A DNA stretch of 16,292 nucleotides from an uncultured Bacteroidales bacterium (GCA_937915785.1 CALGGY010000131.1:1-16292), one strand, 5' to 3'. Shown: positions 1-7,587, counted from the stretch's first letter. Notes: generated by a model from the letters alone, not told the origin. Made by a program: numbers and translations.

Positions 1-1191
1 GCCATCGAGAGTGGCTTGCAGCAACTGCTCCGACTGACGAAGCGCATTGACGACAACAGCCCAATCCGACGCTTCAACGGCATTGCGAAGCTCGCCCGAA
101 ACCTCGTAGTTTGGGACATAGCACTCGCTTTTCTCCCAATCGAAAGCCAAATAGCCCAAATGTATAAGCACAGTCAGCACATCGTCCTTGCTTTGGATGA
201 CCGACATGTCGTTTTGGAACCTTGTGGTATTCACTTTCACACGGCCTCCGGCAAGCATCTTGATGACATCGTCTTTCAACCCCTCGTAGTTCATCTTGAT
301 GTAGTTCGCGACGGCATCGTAGGCTCCCGTGCCAGCCCAGTAGCTGCGGCATCGGCGGCGGTATACGGCCTGCATCACCGAGTTGGGGTTGAACATCGAC
401 AACTCGTCGCCAATACGATAGCCGTCGTACCATTTCTCCAACTCGTCGAAATCCATGCCGTGCCTTTCGGACAATGCGCGCACCTCGGCCTTGGTGAATC
501 CGTAGAACGACGCCAAATCGCCAGGGTCAACCATCGAATACTCGACAAAGTTGTTCAGTGCCGACTCCGTCTTGTACTTCTTGATGGGCAGGATACCCGT
601 CATGTAAACGCCGAGGAACACATTGCTGGAATTCACATCTTTAAACATGCGGCGCAGCCAGTTCACATAACTGTCCATTGCCTTCGAACCCGCCTTGAAC
701 TCGCGACAGATGGCGTCCCACTCGTCAATGATGAAGAAAAACCTGTCGCCTTCCGCTTGCGCGATGCGTATAAGGTAGGCCATCAGGTCGTCGTCTGCCG
801 CGACGGGCACGTCGGGATAGGCATCGTGGATGTCGGCGATGATTTCTTCATTCATCTTGGCCACGATGCTCTCGTCCTTGAATCTCGTGACGAAAGAAGT
901 CATATCCAGATAGATGACCGGATGCTTGTTCAGGTGCTTCTCGAACGACGGGTCCTTGGCCACTTGCAAGTCCTCGAAAAGACGGCGCGAGTCGCACGAG
1001 CGGTCGTAGTAGGCGTTGAGCATCTCTGCGGCCATGCTCTTGCCGAACCTGCGGCAGCGCGACACGCAACTGAATCTTTGCTTGGTCTCCAATGTACTGT
1101 TGACCACCGGTATCAGCAGCGACTTGTCGACATACTCGCCGTTGCGCGATGACTGGAAGCCGGCGTTACCGATGTTGAGGTATGTTCCCAT
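1..1191 (-). CDS. AAA-ATPase-like / PD-(D/E)XK family protein, 3' end cut off by the window
   Basis: Open frame of 397 codons from the ATG at 1191 that runs off the left edge, so the C-terminus is missing. An in-frame TAG lies upstream (near 1215) with no other ATG between, which fixes the start. The protein begins MGTYLNIGNAGF and has a P-loop-like RCRRFGKS at residues 45-52 (the family usually has RPRRFGKS) and a Walker B FFFIIDEWD at 151-159. This matches the AAA-ATPase_like family (PF09820), abundant in gut Bacteroidales, which usually carries a C-terminal PD-(D/E)XK nuclease-like domain (PF08011). That domain would lie mostly outside the window. The biological role of the family is not established. 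It follows fcl after a 90-bp gap in the same direction, but nothing links it to sugar metabolism, so it is probably an accessory gene bordering the polysaccharide locus. Confidence 0.88.
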   Translation of the reverse strand, partial: MGTYLNIGNAGFQSSRNGEYVDKSLLIPVVNSTLETKQRFSCVSRCRRFGKSMAAEMLNAYYDRSCDSRRLFEDLQVAKDPSFEKHLNKHPVIYLDMTSFVTRFKDESIVAKMNEEIIADIHDAYPDVPVAADDDLMAYLIRIAQAEGDRFFFIIDEWDAICREFKAGSKAMDSYVNWLRRMFKDVNSSNVFLGVYMTGILPIKKYKTESALNNFVEYSMVDPGDLASFYGFTKAEVRALSERHGMDFDELEKWYDGYRIGDELSMFNPNSVMQAVYRRRCRSYWAGTGAYDAVANYIKMNYEGLKDDVIKMLAGGRVKVNTTRFQNDMSVIQSKDDVLTVLIHLGYLAFDWEKSECYVPNYEVSGELRNAVEASDWAVVVNALRQSEQLLQATLDG

Positions 1192-1281
1192 GATGTATGA
1201 TATGTGTTGTGTAGATAACTCCTAACTGATAACTGAATCGCACCACACCCACAAACATCTTCTGCACCTTGCTATCAAGTT

Positions 1282-2223
1282 CTATCGCTCGGCCCGCATG
1301 GGATTTTCCAGAAAATCTTTGTATGCCAGACGTATGCCGTCTTCGAGTTCGGTTTTGTAGGTCCAGCCCAGTTTGGCGGCCTTGCTCACATCGAGCAGTT
1401 TGCGGGGAGTGCCGTTGGGGCGCGTGGTGTCCCACTGTATCTGGCCTTGGTAACCCACCACTTTGGCAACAAGCTCGGTAAGGGCTTTGATGGTGAGCTC
1501 TTTGCCAGTGCCGGCGTTTACCGTTTCGTTGCCGCTGTAGTTGTTCATCAGAAAAACGCACAGGTTGGCAAGGTCGTCCACGTAGAGGAATTCGCGCAGC
1601 GGACTTCCGTCGCCCCAGCAGGTTACGGTGCTGAACCCCTGCTCTTTGGCTTCATGGAAACGGCGTATCAGCGCGGGCAGCACGTGGCTGTGTTCGGGGT
1701 GATAGTTGTCGTTGGGACCATACAGGTTGGTAGGCATCACGCTTATGTAGTCGGTGCCGTACTGACGGTTGAGGAACTCACAGTATTTCAGCCCGCTGAT
1801 TTTGGCCAATGCGTAGGCCTCGTTGGTCTTTTCCAGCTCGGAGGTGAGCAGGCAGCTTTCGGACATAGGCTGCGGTGCCATACGTGGATATATGCAGCTG
1901 GAGCCGAGGAACAACAGCTTTTTGCAGCCGTTCTGCCATGCCGAGTGTATCACGTTCATCTCCAGTATCATGTTCTGGTACATGAAATCGGCAAGTGCCG
2001 ACTGGTTGGCCACAATGCCACCTACTTTGGCGGCGGCAAGAAACACATATTCGGGTTTCTCTTCGGCAAAGAAACGCTCCACAGCCTCCTGACGCTCCAA
2101 ATCGAGCTCTTTATGGGTGCGGGTTATGACATTAGTGTAACCCTGACGGGTAAGCTCACGCACAATGGCGCTGCCAACCATACCGCGGTGCCCCGCAACA
2201 TATATTTTAGAATTTAACTGCAT
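1282..2223 (-). CDS. fcl: GDP-L-fucose synthase (GDP-4-keto-6-deoxymannose 3,5-epimerase/4-reductase)
   Basis: A 313-residue extended short-chain dehydrogenase, close to the 321 residues of E. coli Fcl. It has the NADP-binding GHRGMVGSA at residues 11-19, SSCIYP at 108-113, the catalytic Y137-x3-K141 pair in YALAKISG, and PTNLYGPNDNY followed by H180. The E. coli catalytic residues (Ser107, Cys109, Tyr136, Lys140, His179) map here with a uniform offset of one. The enzyme epimerises and reduces the product of Gmd to GDP-L-fucose in the cytoplasm. It lies downstream of gmd but is separated from it by 568 bp holding a broken gene and a likely terminator, so co-transcription with gmd is uncertain. 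It starts with ATG and ends with TAG. Confidence 0.97.
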   Translation of the reverse strand: MQLNSKIYVAGHRGMVGSAIVRELTRQGYTNVITRTHKELDLERQEAVERFFAEEKPEYVFLAAAKVGGIVANQSALADFMYQNMILEMNVIHSAWQNGCKKLLFLGSSCIYPRMAPQPMSESCLLTSELEKTNEAYALAKISGLKYCEFLNRQYGTDYISVMPTNLYGPNDNYHPEHSHVLPALIRRFHEAKEQGFSTVTCWGDGSPLREFLYVDDLANLCVFLMNNYSGNETVNAGTGKELTIKALTELVAKVVGYQGQIQWDTTRPNGTPRKLLDVSKAAKLGWTYKTELEDGIRLAYKDFLENPMRAER

Positions 2224-2261
2224 TGTATGAAAAACAACTAATCTATCATTAAAAAGACATC

Positions 2262-2312
2262 TAAAAAAACAAAAGAAACAAAAACAATAGCTTTCGCTAT
2301 TTTATTGTTTTT
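2262..2312 (-). terminator. Putative intrinsic terminator between the GxxExxY remnant and fcl
   Basis: Read on the minus strand, AATAGC (2301-2296) and GCTATT (2291-2286) form a 6-bp stem closed by a GAAA loop. An outer AAAAAC/GTTTTT pairing (2312-2307 with 2285-2280) extends it across a bulge. A T-rich tract follows, from about 2279 down to 2263, ending in seven T. The orientation would stop transcription coming from gmd and the broken gene before fcl. The stem is AU-rich, so efficiency is uncertain. Confidence 0.55.
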
Positions 2313-2346
2313 CAGATACTATTGTCCACAAATATTGAGTCAAAAA

Positions 2347-2736
2347 TCAATATCGGATTATCCGTTCAGGATTAACCTTGATTGAATTAAAATTAACAAA
2401 CAACCCCAATTTATAGCCAGTTATAGCCAAGTAGTTAATCACTTGAGCTTTGTGTACAGGATGTAGTTCCTCTACTGCTTTTAATTCTACTACTATCTTA
2501 TTATAACACACAAAATCAGCTACATATTTCTCTGCCTATTGCATACCTTTATACATGATGGAAAACGATTTTTCTCGCTCGTATGGAATATTCTGAAGAT
2601 TAAACCCTCTTTCCAAAGCATCTTGATACACTTTCTCTAAAAGGCCAGGACCAAGTTCTTTATGAACTTCATAAATCGCTCCGTTTATCTTATAGCACTC
2701 CTGTGGATAATAAAAGAGACATCGCCAATTACCACG
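2347..2736 (-). pseudogene. Broken GxxExxY-family (PD-(D/E)XK, TIGR04256/PF13366-like) gene
   Basis: The minus-strand frame from 2736 to the TGA at 2347-2349 reads as a near-complete GxxExxY protein interrupted by a TAG at 2536-2538. Recognisable parts are YKINGAIYEVHKELGPG, then GLLEKVY (the GxxExxY signature), then MYKGMQ and the stop. After it come AEKYVADFVCYNK, VVELKAVEELHPVHKAQ and NYLAITGYKLGLFVNFN. The nuclease-like residues (signature E, the D of VADF, the E and K of VELKA) are all retained. No ATG exists in this frame upstream. The nearest ATG (2720-2722) is one base out of frame, as if a one-base indel followed the old start. The segment is much richer in A+T than the flanking sugar genes, suggesting separate acquisition. 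The family's function is unknown. It fills most of the gmd-fcl gap. Confidence 0.85.
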
Positions 2737-2791
2737 TCACAATCTCAAAACACGTATTTAGCAATTTTTCGAGTTTTTCGATGTTCAATAT

Positions 2792-3880
2792 TTACTTCAC
2801 AATTCCTTTTTCGAGGTATTCTTCGAGGTTGATGCGCACTTTTTCGCCGGCGCGCTCCACCGCCACTTTGGCCATGTCGGCCTGCACCATAAGTCTCACC
2901 AGCTCTTCGAAACTTGTCTTAGCGGGGTTCCATCCCAGTTGCCGCTTGGCTTTCGACGGGTCGCCGAGGAGGTTCACCACATCGGTGGGACGGTAGAAAT
3001 CGGGGCTCACCTCCACCAACACTTTACCTGTGGCTTTGTCGATACCCTGTTCATGTATGCCTTCGCCGCGGAACTCCAGCTCGATGCCGGCTTCACGGAA
3101 AGCGGCCAGGCAGAACTCGCGCACGCTATGCTGCTCGCCGGTGGCTATCACGTAGTCGTCGGGACGCTCCTGCTGCAGCATAAGCCACATGCACTCCACA
3201 TAGTCCTTGGCATAGCCCCAGTCGCGCAGCGAGCTCAGGTTGCCCAGATACAGCTTTTCCTGCTTACCCTGTTTGATACGTGCGGCGGCAAGAGTTATCT
3301 TTCGCGTTACAAAAGTCTCTCCACGTCGCTCGCTCTCATGGTTGAACAGTATTCCGTTGCAGCAATACATATTGTAGGCATCGCGGTACTCGCGTATTAT
3401 CCAAAAGCCGTAGAGCTTGGCCACAGCGTACGGACTGTAGGGGTGGAAAGGTGTTTCCTCGTTCTGCGGCACGGCCTCCACACGTCCGTAAAGCTCCGAG
3501 GTGCTGGCCTGATAAATGCGGCAGGTCTTTTCCAGACCGCAGGTGCGCACTGCCTCCAGCACACGCAGAACGCCCGTGGCATCCACGTTGGCGGTGTATT
3601 CGGGCGAGTCGAAACTAACCTGCACATGACTCTGCGCCGCAAGGTTGTATATCTCGTCGGGACGCGTCTTAGCAATAACCTGCATAATACCCAGAGAATC
3701 TGACATGTCGCCGAAATGCAGGTGAAAATCGGGGTGCCCCTCGATATGGGCTATACGTTCGCGATAATCGGTGGAGCTGCGGCGAATAACGCCGTGCACC
3801 TCGTAGTTCTTTGCCAACAGAAACTCCGCCAAAAAAGAGCCGTCCTGTCCGGTAATGCCAAATATAACTGCCTTTTTCAA
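2792..3880 (-). CDS. gmd: GDP-mannose 4,6-dehydratase
   Basis: A 362-residue short-chain dehydrogenase/reductase converting GDP-D-mannose to GDP-4-keto-6-deoxy-D-mannose, the first step to GDP-L-fucose. Visible are the dinucleotide-binding GITGQDGS at residues 8-15, NLAAQSHVQVSF at 79-90, the catalytic T127/E129 in ASTSELYG with Y151-x3-K155 (YSPYAVAK), FNHESERRGETFVTRKIT near 179-196, and WGYAKDYVE near 221-229. The only start giving the full conserved N-terminus is TTG at 3878-3880. No in-frame ATG lies between it and the upstream stop. A decayed copy of this gene's first codons and leader lies directly upstream. It follows the ABC permease after a 157-bp gap filled by that copy, and fcl completes the pathway downstream. 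Confidence 0.97.
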   Translation of the reverse strand: MKKAVIFGITGQDGSFLAEFLLAKNYEVHGVIRRSSTDYRERIAHIEGHPDFHLHFGDMSDSLGIMQVIAKTRPDEIYNLAAQSHVQVSFDSPEYTANVDATGVLRVLEAVRTCGLEKTCRIYQASTSELYGRVEAVPQNEETPFHPYSPYAVAKLYGFWIIREYRDAYNMYCCNGILFNHESERRGETFVTRKITLAAARIKQGKQEKLYLGNLSSLRDWGYAKDYVECMWLMLQQERPDDYVIATGEQHSVREFCLAAFREAGIELEFRGEGIHEQGIDKATGKVLVEVSPDFYRPTDVVNLLGDPSKAKRQLGWNPAKTSFEELVRLMVQADMAKVAVERAGEKVRINLEEYLEKGIVK

Positions 3881-4032
3881 AATATCTATTATTAAATTGG
3901 TTACTAATTACTTACCACTAAGCCAACAGAGCTCTGCTAAAAACGAGCCGTCCTGTCCGGTAATGGCAAATACAACCGTTTTTTCAAAATACATCATTAT
4001 TTGATTGCCAACTGTCAAATACTAATTACTAA
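3817..4032 (-). repeat. Imperfect tandem duplication of the gmd 5' end and leader
   Basis: Two diverged copies lie head to tail. The intact-gene copy spans about 3817-3912 and the remnant copy about 3922-4032. The shared core (reading the codons for ITGQDGS) sits at 3837 in one and 3945 in the other, an offset of 108 bp. Similarity extends upstream into the AT-rich leader, where a TACTAATTACT string recurs. Relative to the intact gene, the remnant has single-base deletions near the start codon and after the codons for LAE. Confidence 0.85.
3908..3997 (-). pseudogene. Truncated gmd 5' remnant (29-codon open frame)
   Basis: From the ATG at 3997 the frame reads MMYFEKTVVFAITGQDGSF and continues LAELCWLSGK to a TAA at 3908-3910. 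FAITGQDGSFLAE matches residues 7-19 of the intact Gmd (FGITGQDGSFLAE), then a one-base deletion shifts the frame and it ends. It lacks everything beyond the start of the nucleotide-binding fold, so it cannot be an enzyme. It is most likely debris from duplication or replacement of gmd. Whether the short frame is translated as a leader peptide ahead of gmd is unknown. Confidence 0.75.
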
Positions 4033-4037
4033 CTACA

Positions 4038-4919
4038 TCACACTGTGTCCATGAAACTTTTCTGCACTTTGTTGAAAATCACTATTCCCAAAGCCAGCAG
4101 CGCCGCCATGAACACAAAGCTGTATGCAAGCCATCCCCAGCCCACGAACTCGCCGGCGCCGAGGGCTCCGTATTTGAAAGTCTCTATCACAGGGGTTACC
4201 GGATTGAGGCACATCAGCGTTTCCAGATGGAAACCGGCCACCACCTTGCCACGCACTTGGCTGAGCGGGTAAACAATAGGTGTGGCGTACATCCACAGCT
4301 GAACCACAAACGAGAACAGCACCTGAAGGTCGCGGTACTTGGTGGTCATAGACGAAATAATGATACCAAAACCCAATGCCAGGCCAGCCATCATAACCAC
4401 CAGCACAGGAAACATCAGCAAATACCAGTTGGGACATGCCGCAGAGCCTGCAAAGGCATAGTATATGTAAACTATAACAAACAGCCCCACCTGTATGCCG
4501 AACCTCACAAGGTTGCTCAGGGTATCGGCAAGAGGCATGATAAGACGTGGGAAATAAACTTTCCCGAATATGCCCGAATTGTTCACGAACGTATTCGACG
4601 TTTTGTTAAGGCAGTCGGCAAAATACTGCCACATACACACGCCGCCAAGGTAGAACAACGGCTGCGGAACGCCGTCGGTAGGTATGCCGGCAATGCCGCC
4701 AAACACCACCATGTACATTATCACCGTAAGGGCAGGCTGTATTACAAACCACAGCGGCCCAAGTATTGTCTGCTTGTATTGGGTTATAATGTTGCGTTTT
4801 ACAAAAAGTGTGAGCAAATCGCGATAACGCCAGATCTCTTTCAAATCCACTTCGAAAAGGCCGTTGCGCGGCTTTATCACCGTGGTGAACTGCTGGTCGT
4901 CGGTTAAGTTCTGTTCCAT
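4038..4919 (-). CDS. ABC-2 type polysaccharide export permease (Wzm-like)
   Basis: A 293-residue inner-membrane protein of the O-antigen/teichoic acid ABC exporter permease family. An amphipathic N-terminal segment (RDLLTLFVKRNIITQYKQ, 33-50) leads into LGPLWFVIQP (53-62). About six hydrophobic segments follow, near 57-77, 88-101, 138-157, 166-190, 198-218 and 262-282. Family-typical pieces are TTKYRDLQ (192-199), ATPIVYP (212-218) and NPVTPVIETFKY (239-250). In this family the permease pairs with an ATPase (Wzt) to move lipid-linked glycan across the inner membrane. That ATPase, normally next door, is absent: the next genes are the gmd remnant and gmd. It sits 16 bp after the sugar transferase, so the two are probably co-transcribed. 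Confidence 0.93.
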   Translation of the reverse strand: MEQNLTDDQQFTTVIKPRNGLFEVDLKEIWRYRDLLTLFVKRNIITQYKQTILGPLWFVIQPALTVIMYMVVFGGIAGIPTDGVPQPLFYLGGVCMWQYFADCLNKTSNTFVNNSGIFGKVYFPRLIMPLADTLSNLVRFGIQVGLFVIVYIYYAFAGSAACPNWYLLMFPVLVVMMAGLALGFGIIISSMTTKYRDLQVLFSFVVQLWMYATPIVYPLSQVRGKVVAGFHLETLMCLNPVTPVIETFKYGALGAGEFVGWGWLAYSFVFMAALLALGIVIFNKVQKSFMDTV

Positions 4920-4935
4920 ATATTTTTATTGTAGT

Positions 4936-6435
4936 TTATGCCGAACGTTTGCGTTTCAGCACTATATTTTTCATTATCAGCCAAAAATATTTCCAGTCGG
5001 TGCGGAAAGGGTGTTGCAGATACTGCTGTATGTAACGTTTTTCGCTTTCCTGCACATCTTCCAGCGTTTTTGGCATATCCACATAGAAAGGTGGCAGCAG
5101 GCCGGGTTTCACCTTTATGTGCATTTCCTGCATCTCGGGGGTGTAAAGCCCGTAATAATGGAAACTGAGCGGACGCACGCCCACAAGTTTAAGGTCGCCT
5201 TTCAGTATGTTGAGCACCATTGGCAGCTCGTCGAGCCAGAACTTGCGCAGAAAATGCCCTACGGTGGAAACGCGGTAGTCGTCGGCTATCTTGCCGCCCT
5301 CCTGCAGGTTGTTGTGGTCGTAGATATAGGCCTGCAGATACTCCGAATAGGCGTGCATTGTGCGGAACTTGTACACTCCTATGGTCTTGCCACCCTTGCC
5401 AACGCGGCGCAGACGTATCAGTGGACCATACGAAGGATTGTGTATGTCCAAAGGCGGACACACTTTCTGCACCGCAACAAAAAACTTGTTGGCTATAACC
5501 TGCTCCATCTTTATCTCAAAACCACAGCTGCACAAACGCCCCATAATCTCGGGTCGGGGAAAAACCCTGTGCTTACCCTTGGTTACGGCAAAATAGAGTT
5601 TTTTGAAAAAGTTCATCTTCGGGAAAAGCCGGTTCCATATAAAATCGAAGAAATACACTATCTTGTTGATTATTACAGGATACGACTTCATGATGTTTGC
5701 TTTGCGCACGTCGCTCACTTCGCCACCTATTATAAACAGGCCTTTCTCCGGTATCACCTCGTTTACATGTATAAAATAGCGGTTTATATAGCGAATGTCG
5801 TTGAAATTGCTGATGCTGATAAGGTTGCGGGCACCTTTTGCCTTGGCTTCGTCAAGCTCGGACGTGTTGGGGGTAGTGAGTATCACTGTGTCGGCACCAA
5901 ACTCGTCCTTGTGGACGTTCCTCCAATTTTCGGCATCGGTGGGAAAATCATTTGCCATTGCCGACACAAAACTCTGCAATATGCTGTTGACATCGGTGCT
6001 GATATCCGACTCTTTGTTAATAGTTTGTATATCAACATATTGCCTTATAACATCCTCTTCCAGATAGTTTACATGTTTTATAAAAAACAGCTGGTACAGC
6101 GAGTAAAGACCACATTCTAAAAGGGTGATGCCAACAGGTATTACCAAATAAATGCTCCAGAACTTGAACGAAGACTCTATCAGCAACAGCGACAGACACA
6201 GTATTACAAAAACAAGAGCGTTTGTAATTATTGTGGCAATAAGCAGATAACGGAATTTTTTGTAGCGCTGGTAGTCAAATTTGCCAAGCAGCACGCTAAC
6301 CACTACCCACAGCAGCGATGCCATTATCCAAAAAAATCCCAGCGATATATGGTTGGCAAAATACTGCCACAAGCCAAATCCCAGCAGTGTTATTAGCAAA
6401 TCACTGATTATCAGTATGATTTTTGAATTTTTCAT
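4936..6435 (-). CDS. Initiating sugar-phosphate transferase (PF02397-like) with four N-terminal membrane helices
   Basis: A 499-residue protein. About four membrane helices lie at roughly 5-25, 33-51, 62-87 and 93-118, followed by a cytoplasmic middle region of about 220 residues. The C-terminus has the catalytic core of polyprenyl-phosphate hexose-1-phosphate transferases: RVGKGGKTIGVYKFRTM (344-360), the acidic pair in WLDELP (400-405), LKGDLKLVGVRPLS (411-424) and KPGLLPPF (443-450). Such enzymes load the first sugar phosphate on undecaprenyl phosphate at the inner membrane. The hydrophobic re-entrant helix with a K-R-x-x-D start that normally precedes the RVGK motif is not evident. Residues 258-342 are instead mostly polar. 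It is followed by the permease after 16 bp. The sugar it transfers cannot be told from sequence. Confidence 0.9.
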   Translation of the reverse strand: MKNSKIILIISDLLITLLGFGLWQYFANHISLGFFWIMASLLWVVVSVLLGKFDYQRYKKFRYLLIATIITNALVFVILCLSLLLIESSFKFWSIYLVIPVGITLLECGLYSLYQLFFIKHVNYLEEDVIRQYVDIQTINKESDISTDVNSILQSFVSAMANDFPTDAENWRNVHKDEFGADTVILTTPNTSELDEAKAKGARNLISISNFNDIRYINRYFIHVNEVIPEKGLFIIGGEVSDVRKANIMKSYPVIINKIVYFFDFIWNRLFPKMNFFKKLYFAVTKGKHRVFPRPEIMGRLCSCGFEIKMEQVIANKFFVAVQKVCPPLDIHNPSYGPLIRLRRVGKGGKTIGVYKFRTMHAYSEYLQAYIYDHNNLQEGGKIADDYRVSTVGHFLRKFWLDELPMVLNILKGDLKLVGVRPLSFHYYGLYTPEMQEMHIKVKPGLLPPFYVDMPKTLEDVQESEKRYIQQYLQHPFRTDWKYFWLIMKNIVLKRKRSA

Positions 6436-6459
6436 CTTGCTAATGATAGTTTTTTCGTA

Positions 6460-7587
6460 CTATTCGAAAAACTGCCGTATTGTGGAAATGATATAGTCTT
6501 GTGTTTCTCTGGTTAGCTCGGTGTGCATCGGTAGCGAAAGCACCTGTGTGGACAGCTGTTTGGCGTTGTCGAGGCTCTCGGCGGTACGCGTTATAAAATG
6601 GAATGCCTCCTGCTCCTGTAATGGCAGCGGGTAATATATCATGGAGGGTATGCCGTTTTCTTCCAAGTGCTTTTTCAGAGCGTCGCGTAAGCCGTCGGCC
6701 ACTTTCAGGGTGTATTGGTGGAACACGTGGGTCGAGTTTCCGGCTTCGAAAGGCACCTCAATACCTTTCACGTCCAGCAGGTTTTGGGTGTAGTATTGGG
6801 CGGCATCGTGGCGTGCACGGCAGTATTCGTCTAAGTGCAGCAACTTTACGCCAAGTATTGCGGCCTGTATAGTATCCAAGCGCGAGTTGCAGCCTATCAC
6901 AGAGTGGTAGTATTTCTTTTTCTGTCCGTGGTTGGCCACCATGCGTATGCGTTCGGCAAGGGCATCGTCGTTGGTGCACAGTGCGCCGCCGTCGCCGTAG
7001 CAGCCGAGGTTTTTCGATGGAAAGAAGGAGGTGCAGCCTATGGTGCCCATGGTGCCGGTCTTGGCTTTATGTCCGTCGGCGAAAGTGTAATCGGCACCGA
7101 TAGCTTGGGCGTTGTCCTCTATTACGTACAACCCTTGCTCCTTGGCCAATTCGAGTATCGGCTCCATGTCGCAGCTCTGGCCATACAGGTGTACCGGAAC
7201 TATTGCCTTGGTGTTGGAGGTGATGGCTTTTTCCACGTTTTTGCGCTCCACAAGGAAAGTCTGCGGGTTTACGTCCACCATAACGGGAGTAAGTCCCAGC
7301 AGACCAATAACTTCGGCAGTGGCCACATAGGTAAACGCCGGAACTATCACCTCGTCGCCAGGTTTCAGTTTCAGGGCCATCATGGCTATCTGCAAGGCGT
7401 CGGTGCCGTTGGCGCAAGGTATCACGTGCTTGGCTCCGAGGTATTTGGCCAGATTGTCGGCAAATTGTTTCACAGCAGGTCCGTTGATAAACTGGGTACT
7501 GTCTATCACCGTCTGTATGGCGGCGTCCACCTCGGGTTTAATCTTCTGGTACTGACCTTTGAGGTCCACCATCTGTATTTTGTCCAT
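6460..7587 (-). CDS. DegT/DnrJ/EryC1/StrS sugar aminotransferase, WbpE-like
   Basis: A 375-residue PLP-dependent aminotransferase of normal family length. The Schiff-base lysine is K192 in FFPSKNLGCYGDGG (188-201). Other landmarks are NGTDAL (60-65), PAFTYVATAE (83-92), VHLYGQ (132-137), EDNAQAIGA (157-165) and NSRLDTIQAAIL (234-245). The family aminates 3-keto or 4-keto nucleotide sugars using glutamate. The WbpB/WlbA-like oxidoreductase 48 bp upstream, whose relatives produce a 3-keto UDP-GlcNAcA, makes the WbpE/WlbC reaction (giving a 3-amino-uronate) the best guess, but that assignment rests on context. It is 24 bp upstream of the sugar transferase gene. Confidence 0.92.
   Translation of the reverse strand: MDKIQMVDLKGQYQKIKPEVDAAIQTVIDSTQFINGPAVKQFADNLAKYLGAKHVIPCANGTDALQIAMMALKLKPGDEVIVPAFTYVATAEVIGLLGLTPVMVDVNPQTFLVERKNVEKAITSNTKAIVPVHLYGQSCDMEPILELAKEQGLYVIEDNAQAIGADYTFADGHKAKTGTMGTIGCTSFFPSKNLGCYGDGGALCTNDDALAERIRMVANHGQKKKYYHSVIGCNSRLDTIQAAILGVKLLHLDEYCRARHDAAQYYTQNLLDVKGIEVPFEAGNSTHVFHQYTLKVADGLRDALKKHLEENGIPSMIYYPLPLQEQEAFHFITRTAESLDNAKQLSTQVLSLPMHTELTRETQDYIISTIRQFFE

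Noticed and set aside
1192..1281. Search for a promoter or terminator between fcl and the AAA-ATPase gene
   Set aside because: Only a short direct repeat (GATAACT twice) was seen. No hairpin with a T tract and no TAnnTTTG element.
2224..4037. An insertion sequence as the cause of the broken gene and duplication
   Set aside because: No transposase fragment, terminal inverted repeats or clear target-site duplication could be seen.
4864..6120. A 418-codon plus-strand frame opposite the sugar transferase, and a similar one at 16-1152 opposite the AAA-ATPase gene
   Set aside because: Both mirror strong minus-strand genes and show no recognisable domains.
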